Shown: in pieces, positions 17,807 to 26,774 of the stretch
Layout: every line of letters begins with the position of its first letter
Position numbering within the stretch: position 1 is the first letter of the stretch
DNA from: Curtobacterium flaccumfaciens UCD-AKU
Lineage (GTDB): Bacteria > Actinomycetota > Actinomycetes > Actinomycetales > Microbacteriaceae
Assembly: GCF_000349565.1 (NCBI RefSeq)
Contig: NZ_KB714609.1
Location: 1 to 64,000, forward strand
Length of the DNA: 64,000 bases
Direction of reading: 5' to 3'
Notes under the pieces: model-generated
Told to the model about the DNA's origin: nothing
Seen by the model: only the letters and a program-made list of their open reading frames with translations
The model's database searches: none
Translations under genes and position numbers: made by a program

Positions 17807-20800
17807 CTAAAAGTCGAGCCCCTCGAGGAAACGACGAGCCTCTTCGTCATTACGACGTCCTTCGTCGCGATACGAATCCGCTATCTCTCGGAGCGCACCA
17901 GCGGTCCGCGGATGTGTAGCGTCAATTAGATCGGCCCTGGCTTCGAACTCAGCTGCCAGGTCAAACTCTTGTTTGCCGCCATCAGTCATTCCCCTTGAGG
18001 TCACCCCCCGCATGTTGTGCACCCCGACCACAAATCCGCGCTCCATCTGATCACTCGGCGCTACCTCAAGCACATCCCGTACGGCGCGCGTAGGAAATGT
18101 CCCGTCCGGGTCCGTTGGGGAATGGGCCAAGACCTCGCCAATCTGCGACTCGCCAATGTCGCGACGGTCACTTTCTGTGAGGAGCGCTCGCGCTGACTCG
18201 AGCCAGCTTCTAAGCGCAGCCGCGTTCACATTCCCGTTTGCGTCCGTGCCGGGCACGACGCGCCACTCGTGCAACAAGCGCCACGCATTTGACGCGAGGG
18301 CCGTGTCGACCTCTCGAGGTTCGTCGTCACCGCTCGGAGTCGCCGGCTTAAACGCCAGCTCTAGGATTTCAACGAACCACTGAGGATCTTGCGCGAGGAG
18401 TCGCTGTAGCGACGTGGCCCCGCCTTCGAAGTGAAGCAGAGGAAGGAACTTCCATTCGAGACGCGCCACCTCTCTCTCATCGATACTTCGTGAGCGCAGG
18501 AACTCGAGAAGCCGAGAGACGTCATGCTCTGACACGCGTCCAGATTCTGGGTCGCCGGGCCGGTATTGCGTCAGTGCATCGACCACGATTCGTTCAGCGT
18601 CATCGACCGCGAGCCTCTCGACGTAGAGACTGAGGGTGTCCACAGCCATGGCAACGCGACCGTGGAGCAATAGTTGGCGAGCGACTTCACTGGTGTGACC
18701 GAAATCAGCTCCTCGGCCATAAGGGACGAATTCTGCCCAGTACGCGGCGTCGACCGCGTCGTCAAGATCTGCCAGCGCCGCCCACGCCTGGCTCACATCC
18801 TCGACTGTCTGGAGCAACCGCGCTTGCGCCAAAGGACGCCCATCGAGCCTCTCCATCCAAGCGACCACTCCGCTCATCCCCCGGTCAAAGCGGGCGCGCG
18901 CGAACGCGTCTGCGAATGTTGCGCGGGCTTGAATTTCGCTGTCCAACTCGTCAAGCGCAATGTCATCGTGCTTCCGATCGACGCGAGCCGCCGCGAAGCC
19001 TAGCGCTGACGGCATGGCTACATTTGCGGAGAGATCCATCAGTCGGTGGAAGCCTTCGGCTTCGATGATGCGGCTGACCGCGTCTTCCCTAAGCCGCTCG
19101 AGTTCTTGCTCGTAAGCGTCATAACCGTCGCCGATCGAAATGCCGATGTCCGGCGTCCAGCTGTCGAACAACCACTTGTATCGCTCGGCCGCGCTAGACG
19201 GTGCGAGCCGAGCGGCCGCATCTGCGAGCGGCTCCAGCCACTCTTCCGCTAGAGACCACTCAGAGTCGGAGAACTGACGGTGCTTGCGCACGAAGTCTTC
19301 GATCGCATCCCAAAGTAGAACGGACTCAGACGAGTCGATCTCTTCCCTTCGGAGGGTGCTGAGTGCCTCAATTGCCGATCGCTTGGCGCGATCGGGCAAC
19401 CGATCAAACACGCCGACGACTTCGGCCCAGCGCTTCGGGTTGCCGGTCGTCCCATGTATGACCCGCTCAGCAATAGCCTCGACCGACTTATAGATGTCCG
19501 GCAAGTTGAGTTCTCTGTTCGCCCCTCGCGCCCACTCCCGGAAACGCGGCTTGTGAGACTCCATTGCCACTTCTGATGGCCGGGGAAGCAAATCCAGCAA
19601 GATCGCCCAGGTGACGGCCTCGTGACGAAGAAGGAGCGAGTCGAGCACAAGCAGGCGCGTCTCCGCGGACGCGCTCGTCTGCGGTAGCCATGGCCTGAAT
19701 ACTCCATGGAGACTCGTCGTGGGACGGTTGCTCAGCTTCCCGCCCGGGTCGATCTCGGCGAGAGAAGCGAGCACCTCTGCCGCGAACCCCACATGCCGAC
19801 TTGACCAGGCCACGCTCTCAAGTCCCCAGAGCAGCCCCGTGTGCGGGCTGCTCGCTTGCCAAGCATCCGTCTGATCCTGGAAGAACCTCAGCGCTAAAGG
19901 TGCAGGCCCAGCGGTCGCTTCAGCAACCGCTCGGAGAAATACATCTGGCGCGGCCTCGGCGAGCAACGGGAGGACATCCGACATCGACGCCCAAAGCTGC
20001 GCCGATGCATCCTCGTTCGCTCGGACAACGAGGTTCCGGACGACTCGCTCAGCCCACTGGCGCGCGGAACGACCTCCAGCGAGCCGGACTTCGTCTCCAC
20101 GGCTCCCAAGGAGCGCTACGGACCTTGCTAGGCCACTCCGGAGATCGGTTGAGTGAACTCGCGTCTTGCCGTAGACCGCGGCGCTCCAGCGATCCTCGAG
20201 AGGCAGTTCGAGTCGTGGGTCAACAGCACCAAGAACGGTCTGCACCGCAATTTCGAGTCTTTCGAGGTCGCCCTCACGAACGCTGAGGCGGGCTGTGCGC
20301 CAGGATTCCTCGGGCGCAGCGACGGCCCAAGTTGCTCCAACCCGGGTGAAGATCGGATCGGCCTGACGCGCCAGCCCTTCCAGTAGCTCCGCCAGGTGAG
20401 ACTGGCTCTCATCGGCAAGCGCCTCTACGACCTCCACGTCGCCACTCCGATGCTGGTTCCACGCCCCCGCGAGCCAGAGCCGCCTTATCGTCGGCGCCGC
20501 CAGGTCAGATGCCCATTGATCGGGGTCCACTTGTCCGAAGGGCCTGGCCACGCGCTGAAGAGCGAGCAAGCTCTTCGTGCCAGCGCGCACAAAGCGATCG
20601 ATGTTCTCATCGGGAACCCCCGTTTCCCGTAAAGCCGCACGCAACGCCAGGTGATCATGCGGGGGTAGTTCGATGTGCGCATCACCCTCAGTTACCACAA
20701 ACACAACGTGGTGATTCTCTACGAGATTCGCCTCGCGCTGTAGTTGCTCCTCATAAGGAAGGAGAATCAGAAGACTCGAGGTCTTGTCGAGCCGTCGCAG

Positions 20801-21577
20801 CGATGTTCCGTCGTGCACCAACAACGATCGCGAGAGCATCGGCTCAGCAGCGTCAGGGGCCTGCGCCATCATGGCGCAGGCAGCGAAGGCCAATCCATCG
20901 TCCACACTTGCGGCTCGGATGAGGGTGCGACCCACGTCGACGGCGAGTCGCCTCAGCAGCTCTGCTGCCCTGTCCTCTCGACCGGCGAGGACGACGCTTG
21001 CGGTCAGCCGCGGATCGAATCCGCCCGAGAACCGACGCCACCAGTCCTCAATCGTCGCGACCCCGCCCGCCGGCATATCGAGAAGCTCGGACAGCCAGAT
21101 CCGAACTGCAGCAGATTCTTCAAGCGCCTGCTCGAGATCATCCGCGTCGAGGACTCGCACGTCTCGCCACTCGCCTTCGGCGCGACGCGCTTCCTCCCAC
21201 TCCCTCTTCCTCGGCCAGCGCCGCGGAGTAACAAATACGAACGTCGTGGTCGACTTGTCTACCCCGAGCGAGTCGGCGGTCCGCGCCTCGTAGTCACTTC
21301 TTGCCTTCGAAGCGGGATCTTTGTTCGTCCCCATCTCCCAGACACTCGCACCGTCGGGCACGAATGACGTTCCGCGTGTCGCTTCGACGGTGCCGTCGTA
21401 ACCCGGCAGACCCACGCCTTCTCCGCCGCGCATCTCGACCCGCTGAACTTGGTCGTTCTCATGACGGATCAACCGACGGACCAGGCGCGGAAGATCCGCC
21501 TGCGCCGATCGCTGGTCAGCCCATCGAACAAGGTCTGTACCGTCCGCCAAGTGCGGCGAACCCCCGTCTGCCGTCAT
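17807..21577 (-). CDS. Giant protein: nuclease-like N-terminus plus helical-repeat body
   Basis: 1256 aa. The ATG at 21577 has AGGAGG 8 nt upstream; a GTG at 21583 is too close to it. Residues 1-165 look like a restriction-endonuclease fold: GYDGTVEA near 58, SVWEMGTNKD near 78 (an ExxxxK arrangement), KARSDYEAR near 90, then TFVFVTPRRWPRK and VRIWLSELLD. Next comes VVLAGREDRAAELLRRL near 200 and a stretch ending SSLLILLPY and NHHVVFVV, which resembles a STAND-type NTPase core without an obvious Walker A. The remaining 850 residues are alpha-helical and look like a solenoid. No signal or membrane segment. GC is lower than in flanking genes. I know no named family; a single-gene defence effector is my inference. 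Confidence 0.7.
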   Translation of the reverse strand: MTADGGSPHLADGTDLVRWADQRSAQADLPRLVRRLIRHENDQVQRVEMRGGEGVGLPGYDGTVEATRGTSFVPDGASVWEMGTNKDPASKARSDYEARTADSLGVDKSTTTFVFVTPRRWPRKREWEEARRAEGEWRDVRVLDADDLEQALEESAAVRIWLSELLDMPAGGVATIEDWWRRFSGGFDPRLTASVVLAGREDRAAELLRRLAVDVGRTLIRAASVDDGLAFAACAMMAQAPDAAEPMLSRSLLVHDGTSLRRLDKTSSLLILLPYEEQLQREANLVENHHVVFVVTEGDAHIELPPHDHLALRAALRETGVPDENIDRFVRAGTKSLLALQRVARPFGQVDPDQWASDLAAPTIRRLWLAGAWNQHRSGDVEVVEALADESQSHLAELLEGLARQADPIFTRVGATWAVAAPEESWRTARLSVREGDLERLEIAVQTVLGAVDPRLELPLEDRWSAAVYGKTRVHSTDLRSGLARSVALLGSRGDEVRLAGGRSARQWAERVVRNLVVRANEDASAQLWASMSDVLPLLAEAAPDVFLRAVAEATAGPAPLALRFFQDQTDAWQASSPHTGLLWGLESVAWSSRHVGFAAEVLASLAEIDPGGKLSNRPTTSLHGVFRPWLPQTSASAETRLLVLDSLLLRHEAVTWAILLDLLPRPSEVAMESHKPRFREWARGANRELNLPDIYKSVEAIAERVIHGTTGNPKRWAEVVGVFDRLPDRAKRSAIEALSTLRREEIDSSESVLLWDAIEDFVRKHRQFSDSEWSLAEEWLEPLADAAARLAPSSAAERYKWLFDSWTPDIGISIGDGYDAYEQELERLREDAVSRIIEAEGFHRLMDLSANVAMPSALGFAAARVDRKHDDIALDELDSEIQARATFADAFARARFDRGMSGVVAWMERLDGRPLAQARLLQTVEDVSQAWAALADLDDAVDAAYWAEFVPYGRGADFGHTSEVARQLLLHGRVAMAVDTLSLYVERLAVDDAERIVVDALTQYRPGDPESGRVSEHDVSRLLEFLRSRSIDEREVARLEWKFLPLLHFEGGATSLQRLLAQDPQWFVEILELAFKPATPSGDDEPREVDTALASNAWRLLHEWRVVPGTDANGNVNAAALRSWLESARALLTESDRRDIGESQIGEVLAHSPTDPDGTFPTRAVRDVLEVAPSDQMERGFVVGVHNMRGVTSRGMTDGGKQEFDLAAEFEARADLIDATHPRTAGALREIADSYRDEGRRNDEEARRFLEGLDF

Positions 21578-22051
21578 CTCCACGCCCTCCTCGTCGCAAG
21601 CCTAGGTCCTTGACGACGCGATGCGGGGAGTCAATCACCCTCGGCGCAGCATACGATTCTCCTTCAGCGCGGACCGTCGATGAGCACGTCGCCGATCCGG
21701 CCGCGCTGCGTCACGCCGACGAGCCCATAACCGGCCGCGCTCCAGTTGGATCGTGGCTTGGTGCGGGTCAGCGAACCGAAGGATCGCCAACGCCCGCAGC
21801 CGGTCCGCAGCGGCCGCCGCAGCAGCTGTTTCGTCAATCGCATGACGGCTCAGTAGAACGAGGTCGGCAGCATCGAGCCCCTGCGTGCCGGGCGCGCCCG
21901 TGAGAGCACCTGTACTGCTACACCCTGCGCGTCCATTCCTGCGAGTCGCCACGAGACCTCGCACGCTCAAGCGGGAATGCCGATGTCTCGTCGAACGAAG
22001 TACTCGCTGTGCTGCCGAAGCTGACCCAGTTTGCTGACCTGAGCAGGCGTT
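21578..22051. other. 474-bp gap without a convincing gene
   Basis: The stretch has higher GC than the genes on either side. A minus-strand frame (peptide DAADLVLLSRHAID) runs through it but continues antisense into the next gene, and I find no RBS, known motif or matching start. It holds the upstream regions of the two divergent genes and perhaps gene debris. Confidence 0.4.
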
Positions 22052-23104
22052 ATGCTTCCCGATGTGCAGAACATGGGAGAACATCGTGGACTTGGGGTAC
22101 AACTGTCTTTTGTATTTCCTCCGATGACAAATCAGGAAGCCGAGCACCTCAAAACTGATGCCGCCTTCAAGGCGATTCTTTCGACGAGTGACTTCTACAT
22201 GATCTGCATGCACGCAGAGGTTACTTGGAGTCTGGTGCAGACCACCGATAGGCGGGCAATTCGGCTTTCAGTCGAGACGGGCGGCACTCGGCAACAGGTG
22301 ACCATCGATGTTGCCCGCTTCCTCGAGGTTGAGGGGATTCGCGATACTCACTACGAGATCTATTGCACGGAGAGGCATCTTCTCATCTGCAGCGAGAACG
22401 ATCCTGACGATGTCCTCGCATGGTTGACTCCAGAGCGACTCATATGGGAGCGCTCGCGGCAGCATCCTGCCATCACCGACTTCGACCGGTGGCGAGACTT
22501 TGCCAGGTACAGGCTACTCTATGTTGGTATTGCGAAGGAATCGTCCACGTTTGACCGATTGCTGGCGAAGGGACACGAAAGGCGGCAGGAGATTCTCTCA
22601 AACGAGTATCCTTCAGCGGGTGCGCGTGTTACAGACGAAGTGGTAATCTTCGCGCTGAGCGCGGCGGAGATGGGGATTCGCATCCTGTCAGAAGATAGCA
22701 TTCTTTCCTCACGGGACGATGAAAACGCTTATGCAGCACGCCACAGGCGTGTCATCGCTGACGCCGAAAAAGCCTTCATCTCGACGCTCGATCCAAAGTA
22801 CAACCGAGAAAAGTACGGCTCGTATCCCGTGAGCAAGGATGGCCTTTATGGGCAAGATTTTGACACGCGAACCTTCGCTCTCGCGGAGAACTACTCTCTA
22901 CTCACCGACTTTGGCGACTTCAAAGGTGGCGCCAATTGGATTTGGCCAAACAATCAGCCCCTGAGGGCTGGCTCAATGAATCTCGATGTCATTGTTGTCC
23001 GAGGAGAAGAAGTTGTCCTGGTGCAGTCGTCCAATGGACAGCCGCATGAGACGGTACTACGCCCTGTCCAGGAAGCAGGCGAGGAGCCTTCGCCAGGCAC
23101 CTGA
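22052..23104 (+). CDS. Hypothetical protein with GIY-YIG-like segment
   Basis: Up to 350 aa; starts at 22052, 22073 or 22124 are possible and none has a clear RBS. Residues 130-270 suggest a GIY-YIG nuclease-like fold: YRLLYVGIAKESSTFDRL gives the Y-VGI strand, KGHERRQEIL the Arg/His helix, and AEKAFISTLDPKYNREKY matches the Glu helix and P-x-x-N end of such domains. The first GIY is not perfect, so activity is uncertain. The N-terminus may be a sensor domain. Base composition is clearly AT-richer than the chromosome. It is the last gene of the island before tRNA-Gln, divergent from the 1256-aa gene. Confidence 0.6.
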   Translation: MLPDVQNMGEHRGLGVQLSFVFPPMTNQEAEHLKTDAAFKAILSTSDFYMICMHAEVTWSLVQTTDRRAIRLSVETGGTRQQVTIDVARFLEVEGIRDTHYEIYCTERHLLICSENDPDDVLAWLTPERLIWERSRQHPAITDFDRWRDFARYRLLYVGIAKESSTFDRLLAKGHERRQEILSNEYPSAGARVTDEVVIFALSAAEMGIRILSEDSILSSRDDENAYAARHRRVIADAEKAFISTLDPKYNREKYGSYPVSKDGLYGQDFDTRTFALAENYSLLTDFGDFKGGANWIWPNNQPLRAGSMNLDVIVVRGEEVVLVQSSNGQPHETVLRPVQEAGEEPSPGT

Positions 23105-23401
23105 GTTGGTCGCGCTGGCAGCGGCCTTCGTCATTCCCGCGACCGTAGCCTCTTCCAAAATCTGACCTGGCCGCGCGACGACGGGGCAGAGAGGTACTGA
23201 ATCTGTCAGGATGAGCGCATTGGCGGTCTGGTGCTGCTGCACGTAGGTGATCGCCTTCGACTTCCATCGGTTGCAGGCCGCTCCCTGCTGCGCTTCCGCC
23301 TGCACCGCAGTTGTCAAGTAGCAGTCGCCGTGCCCGGCGACGCCCATCCGCCCTGCTCCGCCTGCGTTACATAAGGGCGGCCTGACATCTACACGCGCCA
23401 C
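23105..23401 (-). pseudogene. Possible relic of an acyltransferase SGNH domain
   Basis: The minus-strand frame contains CNRWKSKAITYVQQHQTANA followed by LILTDSV. This resembles the C-terminal SGNH part of OafA/YrhL-type acyltransferases (Cys, Trp, helix, then a strand ending in Asp-Ser). There is no start, no domain before it, and the frame runs into antisense of the neighbouring gene. I treat it as gene debris at the island edge. Confidence 0.3.
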
Positions 23402-23473
23402 CGTTGCTCCAAGGCTGGACGTCGCCGGCTACGCGTCGCCGCGTCAGTAGCTGGCGCTGATAAGGCTCAATAT

Positions 23474-23496
23474 GGATTCGAACCCGGACCTCACGG
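23474..23496. repeat. Duplicate of the tRNA-Gln 3' part (att-like)
   Basis: GGATTCGAACCCGGACCT (23474-23491) is identical to 23558-23575 inside tRNA-Gln, and the next bases also match partly (ACGGC). The fragment cannot fold as a T-arm because its outer side differs. Such tRNA 3' copies are typical att scars of integrative elements. Confidence 0.55.
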
Positions 23497-23546
23497 CTTC
23501 GCGTCTGCGCGGTCGAGGTGAAGCAACGTGAACGGCGCGGTCCCCG

Positions 23547-23618
23547 CTCCGCCTCCAGGATTCGAACCCGGACCTAACGGCACCAAAGGCCGTCGTGCTG
23601 CCATTACACCAAGGCGGA
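23547..23618 (-). tRNA. tRNA-Gln (anticodon TTG)
   Basis: 72 nt. The acceptor stem is TCCGCCT/AGGCGGA with discriminator G. The anticodon stem ACGGC/GCCGT encloses CTTTGGT, giving anticodon TTG for CAA codons. The T-arm CCGGG-TTCGAAT-CCTGG is standard. CCA is not encoded. It reads toward the island, so an element could have integrated at its 3' end. Confidence 0.93.
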
Positions 23619-23697
23619 ACGCACCGAGGGGTGCTCCTCCATCCTCCCACGACCGACGAGGCTGGCTGTCCGCTCCGGGTTCGGCCAAGATGGTGGG

Positions 23698-24192
23698 ATG
23701 CCGCATGAGGACGAGGTCGATCGCATCGTCGCGGCGTGGGGTCGTGAGCGTGCCGACCTGGACTTCGGCCCGCTCGAGGTGCTGTCCCGCGTGGACCGGC
23801 TCGCCCGGCACCTGGACCGCGCCCGGCGGACAGCGTTCGACGCGAGCGACATGGAGCCGTGGGAGTTCGACGTCCTGTCGGCCCTGCGACGTGCGGGTGA
23901 GCCGTACGAACTGAGCCCGAAGACCCTGCTGCAGCAGACCCTGGTGTCGAGCGGCACGATGACGAACCGGGTGGACCGTCTGGCGGCACGCGGCTTCGTG
24001 GGGCGACGGACCGACCCGAAGGACGGCCGCGGCATCCTCGTCTCGCTGACGAGCCAGGGCCGGGTGGCGGTGGACGCGGCGATCGCGGACCTGCTGGCCG
24101 CCGAGCGGGACATCCTGTCCGGGGTCTCCGCCGACGAGCAGGGCCAGTTGGCCGGGCTGCTCCGCCGACTCATCCTGGGTCTCGGGGACTGA
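23698..24192 (+). CDS. MarR-family transcriptional regulator
   Basis: 164 aa with a winged helix: FDVLSALRRAG, LSPKTLLQQTLVSSGTMTNR as recognition helix region, then the wing GRRTDPKDGRGILVSLT. The ATG at 23698 lies 6 nt after CAAGAT, a leaderless arrangement. It could regulate the VOC-protein gene 47 bp downstream, though no operator is evident. Ligand unknown. Confidence 0.88.
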   Translation: MPHEDEVDRIVAAWGRERADLDFGPLEVLSRVDRLARHLDRARRTAFDASDMEPWEFDVLSALRRAGEPYELSPKTLLQQTLVSSGTMTNRVDRLAARGFVGRRTDPKDGRGILVSLTSQGRVAVDAAIADLLAAERDILSGVSADEQGQLAGLLRRLILGLGD

Positions 24193-24239
24193 CCGACAGC
24201 GTCACACGGGCCGAGCTGCCCCGGCGTAGCGTGCGGCGC

Positions 24240-24716
24240 ATGCACGCCATCACCCTCGCCGTCGCCGACGTTGCACGATCGGCCGAGTTCTACCGCGCGC
24301 TGCTCGGCATCGAGGGCAGTGGCGTCATCGGTACCGAGTACCCCGCCACCGAGACGCAGGCCGGCGGCACCACGGCGATGTTCACCCTCGACGACGGGCT
24401 GATCGTCAGCGTCTACGGCCGAGACGACATGACGAAGGACTCCGGTGTCCAGCTGGCCACGGCACCGAGCAGCACGATCGGCCACTTCACGAGCAGTCAG
24501 GCCGAGGCCGAGGCGTTCCTCGAGCGGGCGCAGGCAGCCGGCGCCACGATGCTCGAGCCGCCGTACACGCGCCCGTGGGGCATGTGGTCCGGCTTCTTCC
24601 AGGACCCGGACGGGCACCTGTGGGAGGTCGTGGCGAACCCCGGCAGTGGGGCGCCCGAGGACGCGACACCGACGGACGCAAGCCAGGACGCGGTCGACCC
24701 CGCGTCCGTCGAGTAG
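24240..24716 (+). CDS. VOC (glyoxalase/bleomycin-resistance) family protein
   Basis: 158 aa. Two beta-alpha-beta-beta-beta units are visible: ITLAVADVARSAEFYRALLG at the start and EAFLERAQAAGATMLEPP later, ending FFQDPDGHLWEVVANP, the family's metal-binding C-terminal strand. TAGCGT (24227-24232) is 7 nt before the ATG, so it is probably leaderless. The acidic tail is unconserved. Substrate unknown. Confidence 0.85.
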   Translation: MHAITLAVADVARSAEFYRALLGIEGSGVIGTEYPATETQAGGTTAMFTLDDGLIVSVYGRDDMTKDSGVQLATAPSSTIGHFTSSQAEAEAFLERAQAAGATMLEPPYTRPWGMWSGFFQDPDGHLWEVVANPGSGAPEDATPTDASQDAVDPASVE

Positions 24717-24722
24717 CCCGGC

Positions 24723-26570
24723 TCAGACCCCGAGCAGCTCCGCGACCTCGAGCCAGCGCTCCTCGAGCTGCTCGACCTCGGCCTCGAGCGCACCGAGCTT
24801 CGACTGCAGTTCGCCGAGCCCGGCGTAGTCGGACTGGTCGTGCGTCGCGAACTGGTCGAGCAGCTTCTTGCGGTCCGCGCCGACCTTCGCGATCTTCCGG
24901 TCGAGTGCCGACATCTCCTTCTCGGCCGTTCGCCGGTCCGCGCCCGACAGGGCGGACGCACCAGCGGCAGTGGACCCGGCCACGGCACCGGCCGAACCGG
25001 TCCCGCCGACGGTGTCGGGCCTCCCGGCAGACGCGGCGGCAGCCGCAGAGGCGGTCCCGCCACCGGTGCCGGCCTCGCGCAGACGCATGTACTCGTCGAC
25101 GCCGCCGGGCAGGTGGCGCAGGTGCCCGCCGAGCACGGCGTACTGCTGGTCGGTGACGCGCTCGAGCAGGTACCGGTCGTGGCTGACGACCAGCAGGGTG
25201 CCGGGCCAGGTGTCGAGCAGGTCCTCCATGGCGGCGAGCATGTCGGTGTCGAGGTCGTTGGTGGGCTCGTCGAGGATGAGCACGTTCGGCTCGTCGAGCA
25301 GGATGAGCATGAGCTGCAGACGACGCTTCTGCCCACCGGACAGGTCCTTGACGGGCGTGGAGAGCTGCTCCGAGGTGAAGCCGAGCCGCTCGAGCAGCTG
25401 CGACGGCGTCATCTCCTTGCCGTCGGCGACGTAGCTCGTCTTCTTGCGGGCCACCACCTCGCGAACGCGGTCGTCGGCGAACTGCTGCAGGTCGGCGAGC
25501 TGCTGGTCGAGCACGGCAACCTGCACGGTCTTGCCGGTCTTCACCCGCCCGCTGGTCGGCTGCAGCCGGCCGGAGACCAGGTTGAGCAGCGTGGACTTGC
25601 CGGCGCCGTTCGGGCCGAGGATGCCGGTCCGCTCCCCCGGTGCGATACGCCACTCGATGCGGTCGAGGATCTGCGTGCCGTCGAACGAGACGCTCACGTC
25701 GAGCAGGTCGACGACGTCCTTGCCGAGGCGCGCGGTCGCCGTCCGGGACAGCGCGACGGTGTCGCGGATCGGCGGGACGTCGTCGATCAGGGCGTTCGCC
25801 GCGTCGATGCGGAACTTCGGCTTGCTCGTGCGAGCCGGGGCGCCGCGGCGGAGCCACGCGAGCTCCTTGCGGGCCAGGTTCTGGCGACGCTGCTCGATCG
25901 TGGCAGCCTGCCGGTCACGCTCGACGCGCTGCAGGATGTACGCGGCGTAGCCACCTTCGAAGGGGTCGACGACGCCGTCGTGGACCTCCCACGTGTCGGT
26001 CGACACCGCGTCGAGGAACCACCGGTCGTGCGTCACGACGACCATGCCGCCCTGGTTCGACGACCAGCGGCGGTTGATGTGCCCGGCGAGCCACTCGATG
26101 CCCTCGACGTCCAGGTGGTTCGTCGGCTCGTCCAGGAACAGGACGTCCCAGTCGCCGACCAGCAGCCGCGCGAGTGCCACACGGCGACGCTGCCCACCGG
26201 ACAGCTCGTCGACGCTGACGTCCCACGGGATGTCCGAGACCAGACCGCCGATGATGTCGCGGATCTTCGGGTCACCGGCCCACTCGTGCTCCTCGAGGTC
26301 GCCGACGACGGTGCTGCCGACGGTCGCACCCTCGGGCAGGATGTCGCGCTGGTCCAGGTAGCCGATGGTCAGCCCGCGGCGGTGCGTGACGCGGCCGCCG
26401 TCCGGCTCGAGTCGCTGGGACAGCAGTGCGAGGAGGGTCGACTTGCCGTCGCCGTTCCGGCCGACGACGCCGATCCGGTCACCCTCGTCGATGCCGAGGG
26501 TGACGTTGTCGAAGACGACCTTGGTGGGGAACTCGAGATGCAGGTTCTCGGCGCCGAGGAGATGTGCCAC
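24723..26570 (-). CDS. ABC-F family ATPase (Uup/EttA-like)
   Basis: 615 aa, cytosolic, no membrane segments. Cassette 1 has Walker A GVVGRNGDGKST near residue 35 and signature LSGGQRRRVALA near 150. Cassette 2 has GILGPNGAGKST near 318 and LSGGQKRRLQLM near 415. The linker between cassettes is rich in Arg and Lys (LARKELAWLRRG), as in ribosome-binding ABC-F proteins. The C-terminus has an Ala/Gly-rich spacer and a coiled coil (MSALDRKIAKVG to EQLEERWLEV), which is Uup-like. It acts on ribosomes or DNA-repair intermediates rather than transport. The GTG start is leaderless-type (TACCCT 6 nt upstream). Confidence 0.92.
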   Translation of the reverse strand: MAHLLGAENLHLEFPTKVVFDNVTLGIDEGDRIGVVGRNGDGKSTLLALLSQRLEPDGGRVTHRRGLTIGYLDQRDILPEGATVGSTVVGDLEEHEWAGDPKIRDIIGGLVSDIPWDVSVDELSGGQRRRVALARLLVGDWDVLFLDEPTNHLDVEGIEWLAGHINRRWSSNQGGMVVVTHDRWFLDAVSTDTWEVHDGVVDPFEGGYAAYILQRVERDRQAATIEQRRQNLARKELAWLRRGAPARTSKPKFRIDAANALIDDVPPIRDTVALSRTATARLGKDVVDLLDVSVSFDGTQILDRIEWRIAPGERTGILGPNGAGKSTLLNLVSGRLQPTSGRVKTGKTVQVAVLDQQLADLQQFADDRVREVVARKKTSYVADGKEMTPSQLLERLGFTSEQLSTPVKDLSGGQKRRLQLMLILLDEPNVLILDEPTNDLDTDMLAAMEDLLDTWPGTLLVVSHDRYLLERVTDQQYAVLGGHLRHLPGGVDEYMRLREAGTGGGTASAAAAASAGRPDTVGGTGSAGAVAGSTAAGASALSGADRRTAEKEMSALDRKIAKVGADRKKLLDQFATHDQSDYAGLGELQSKLGALEAEVEQLEERWLEVAELLGV

Positions 26571-26646
26571 GCGTCAAGGGTAGGTGGCGCGGCGGGGTGG
26601 CGTGCGCGGCGCGGGTGGTTGGAGCGGTTGGCCGACCGGCTCTGGT

Positions 26647-26757
26647 CGCACGGTGCGCGCGTGTTCGAGTGGTGCGAGGTTGCCCGCTCGGTGCGAGGTT
26701 GTAGCGGCACACGGAGCGCGCAACCTCGCACCAGCCGACAGAGGGCGCACGGTGCGT
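26647..26757. repeat. Intergenic inverted repeat, family 3
   Basis: GGTGCGAGGTTGC (26671-26683) pairs exactly with GCAACCTCGCACC (26720-26732). A second GGTGCGAGGTTG begins at 26690, and GCACGGTGCG occurs at both outer ends. A diverged copy is at 62178-62266. It is followed by a family-1 half (GGCCTGGAGGCCCGG, about 26759). Confidence 0.75.
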
Positions 26758-26774
26758 CGGCCTGGAGGCCCGGC

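Noticed and set aside
21635-22213. 192-codon minus-strand frame
   Set aside because: Half of it is antisense to the GIY-YIG-like gene, and no motif or RBS supports it.
23460-23525. A second tRNA gene beside tRNA-Gln
   Set aside because: Only the T-loop portion matches; acceptor and anticodon arms cannot be formed.
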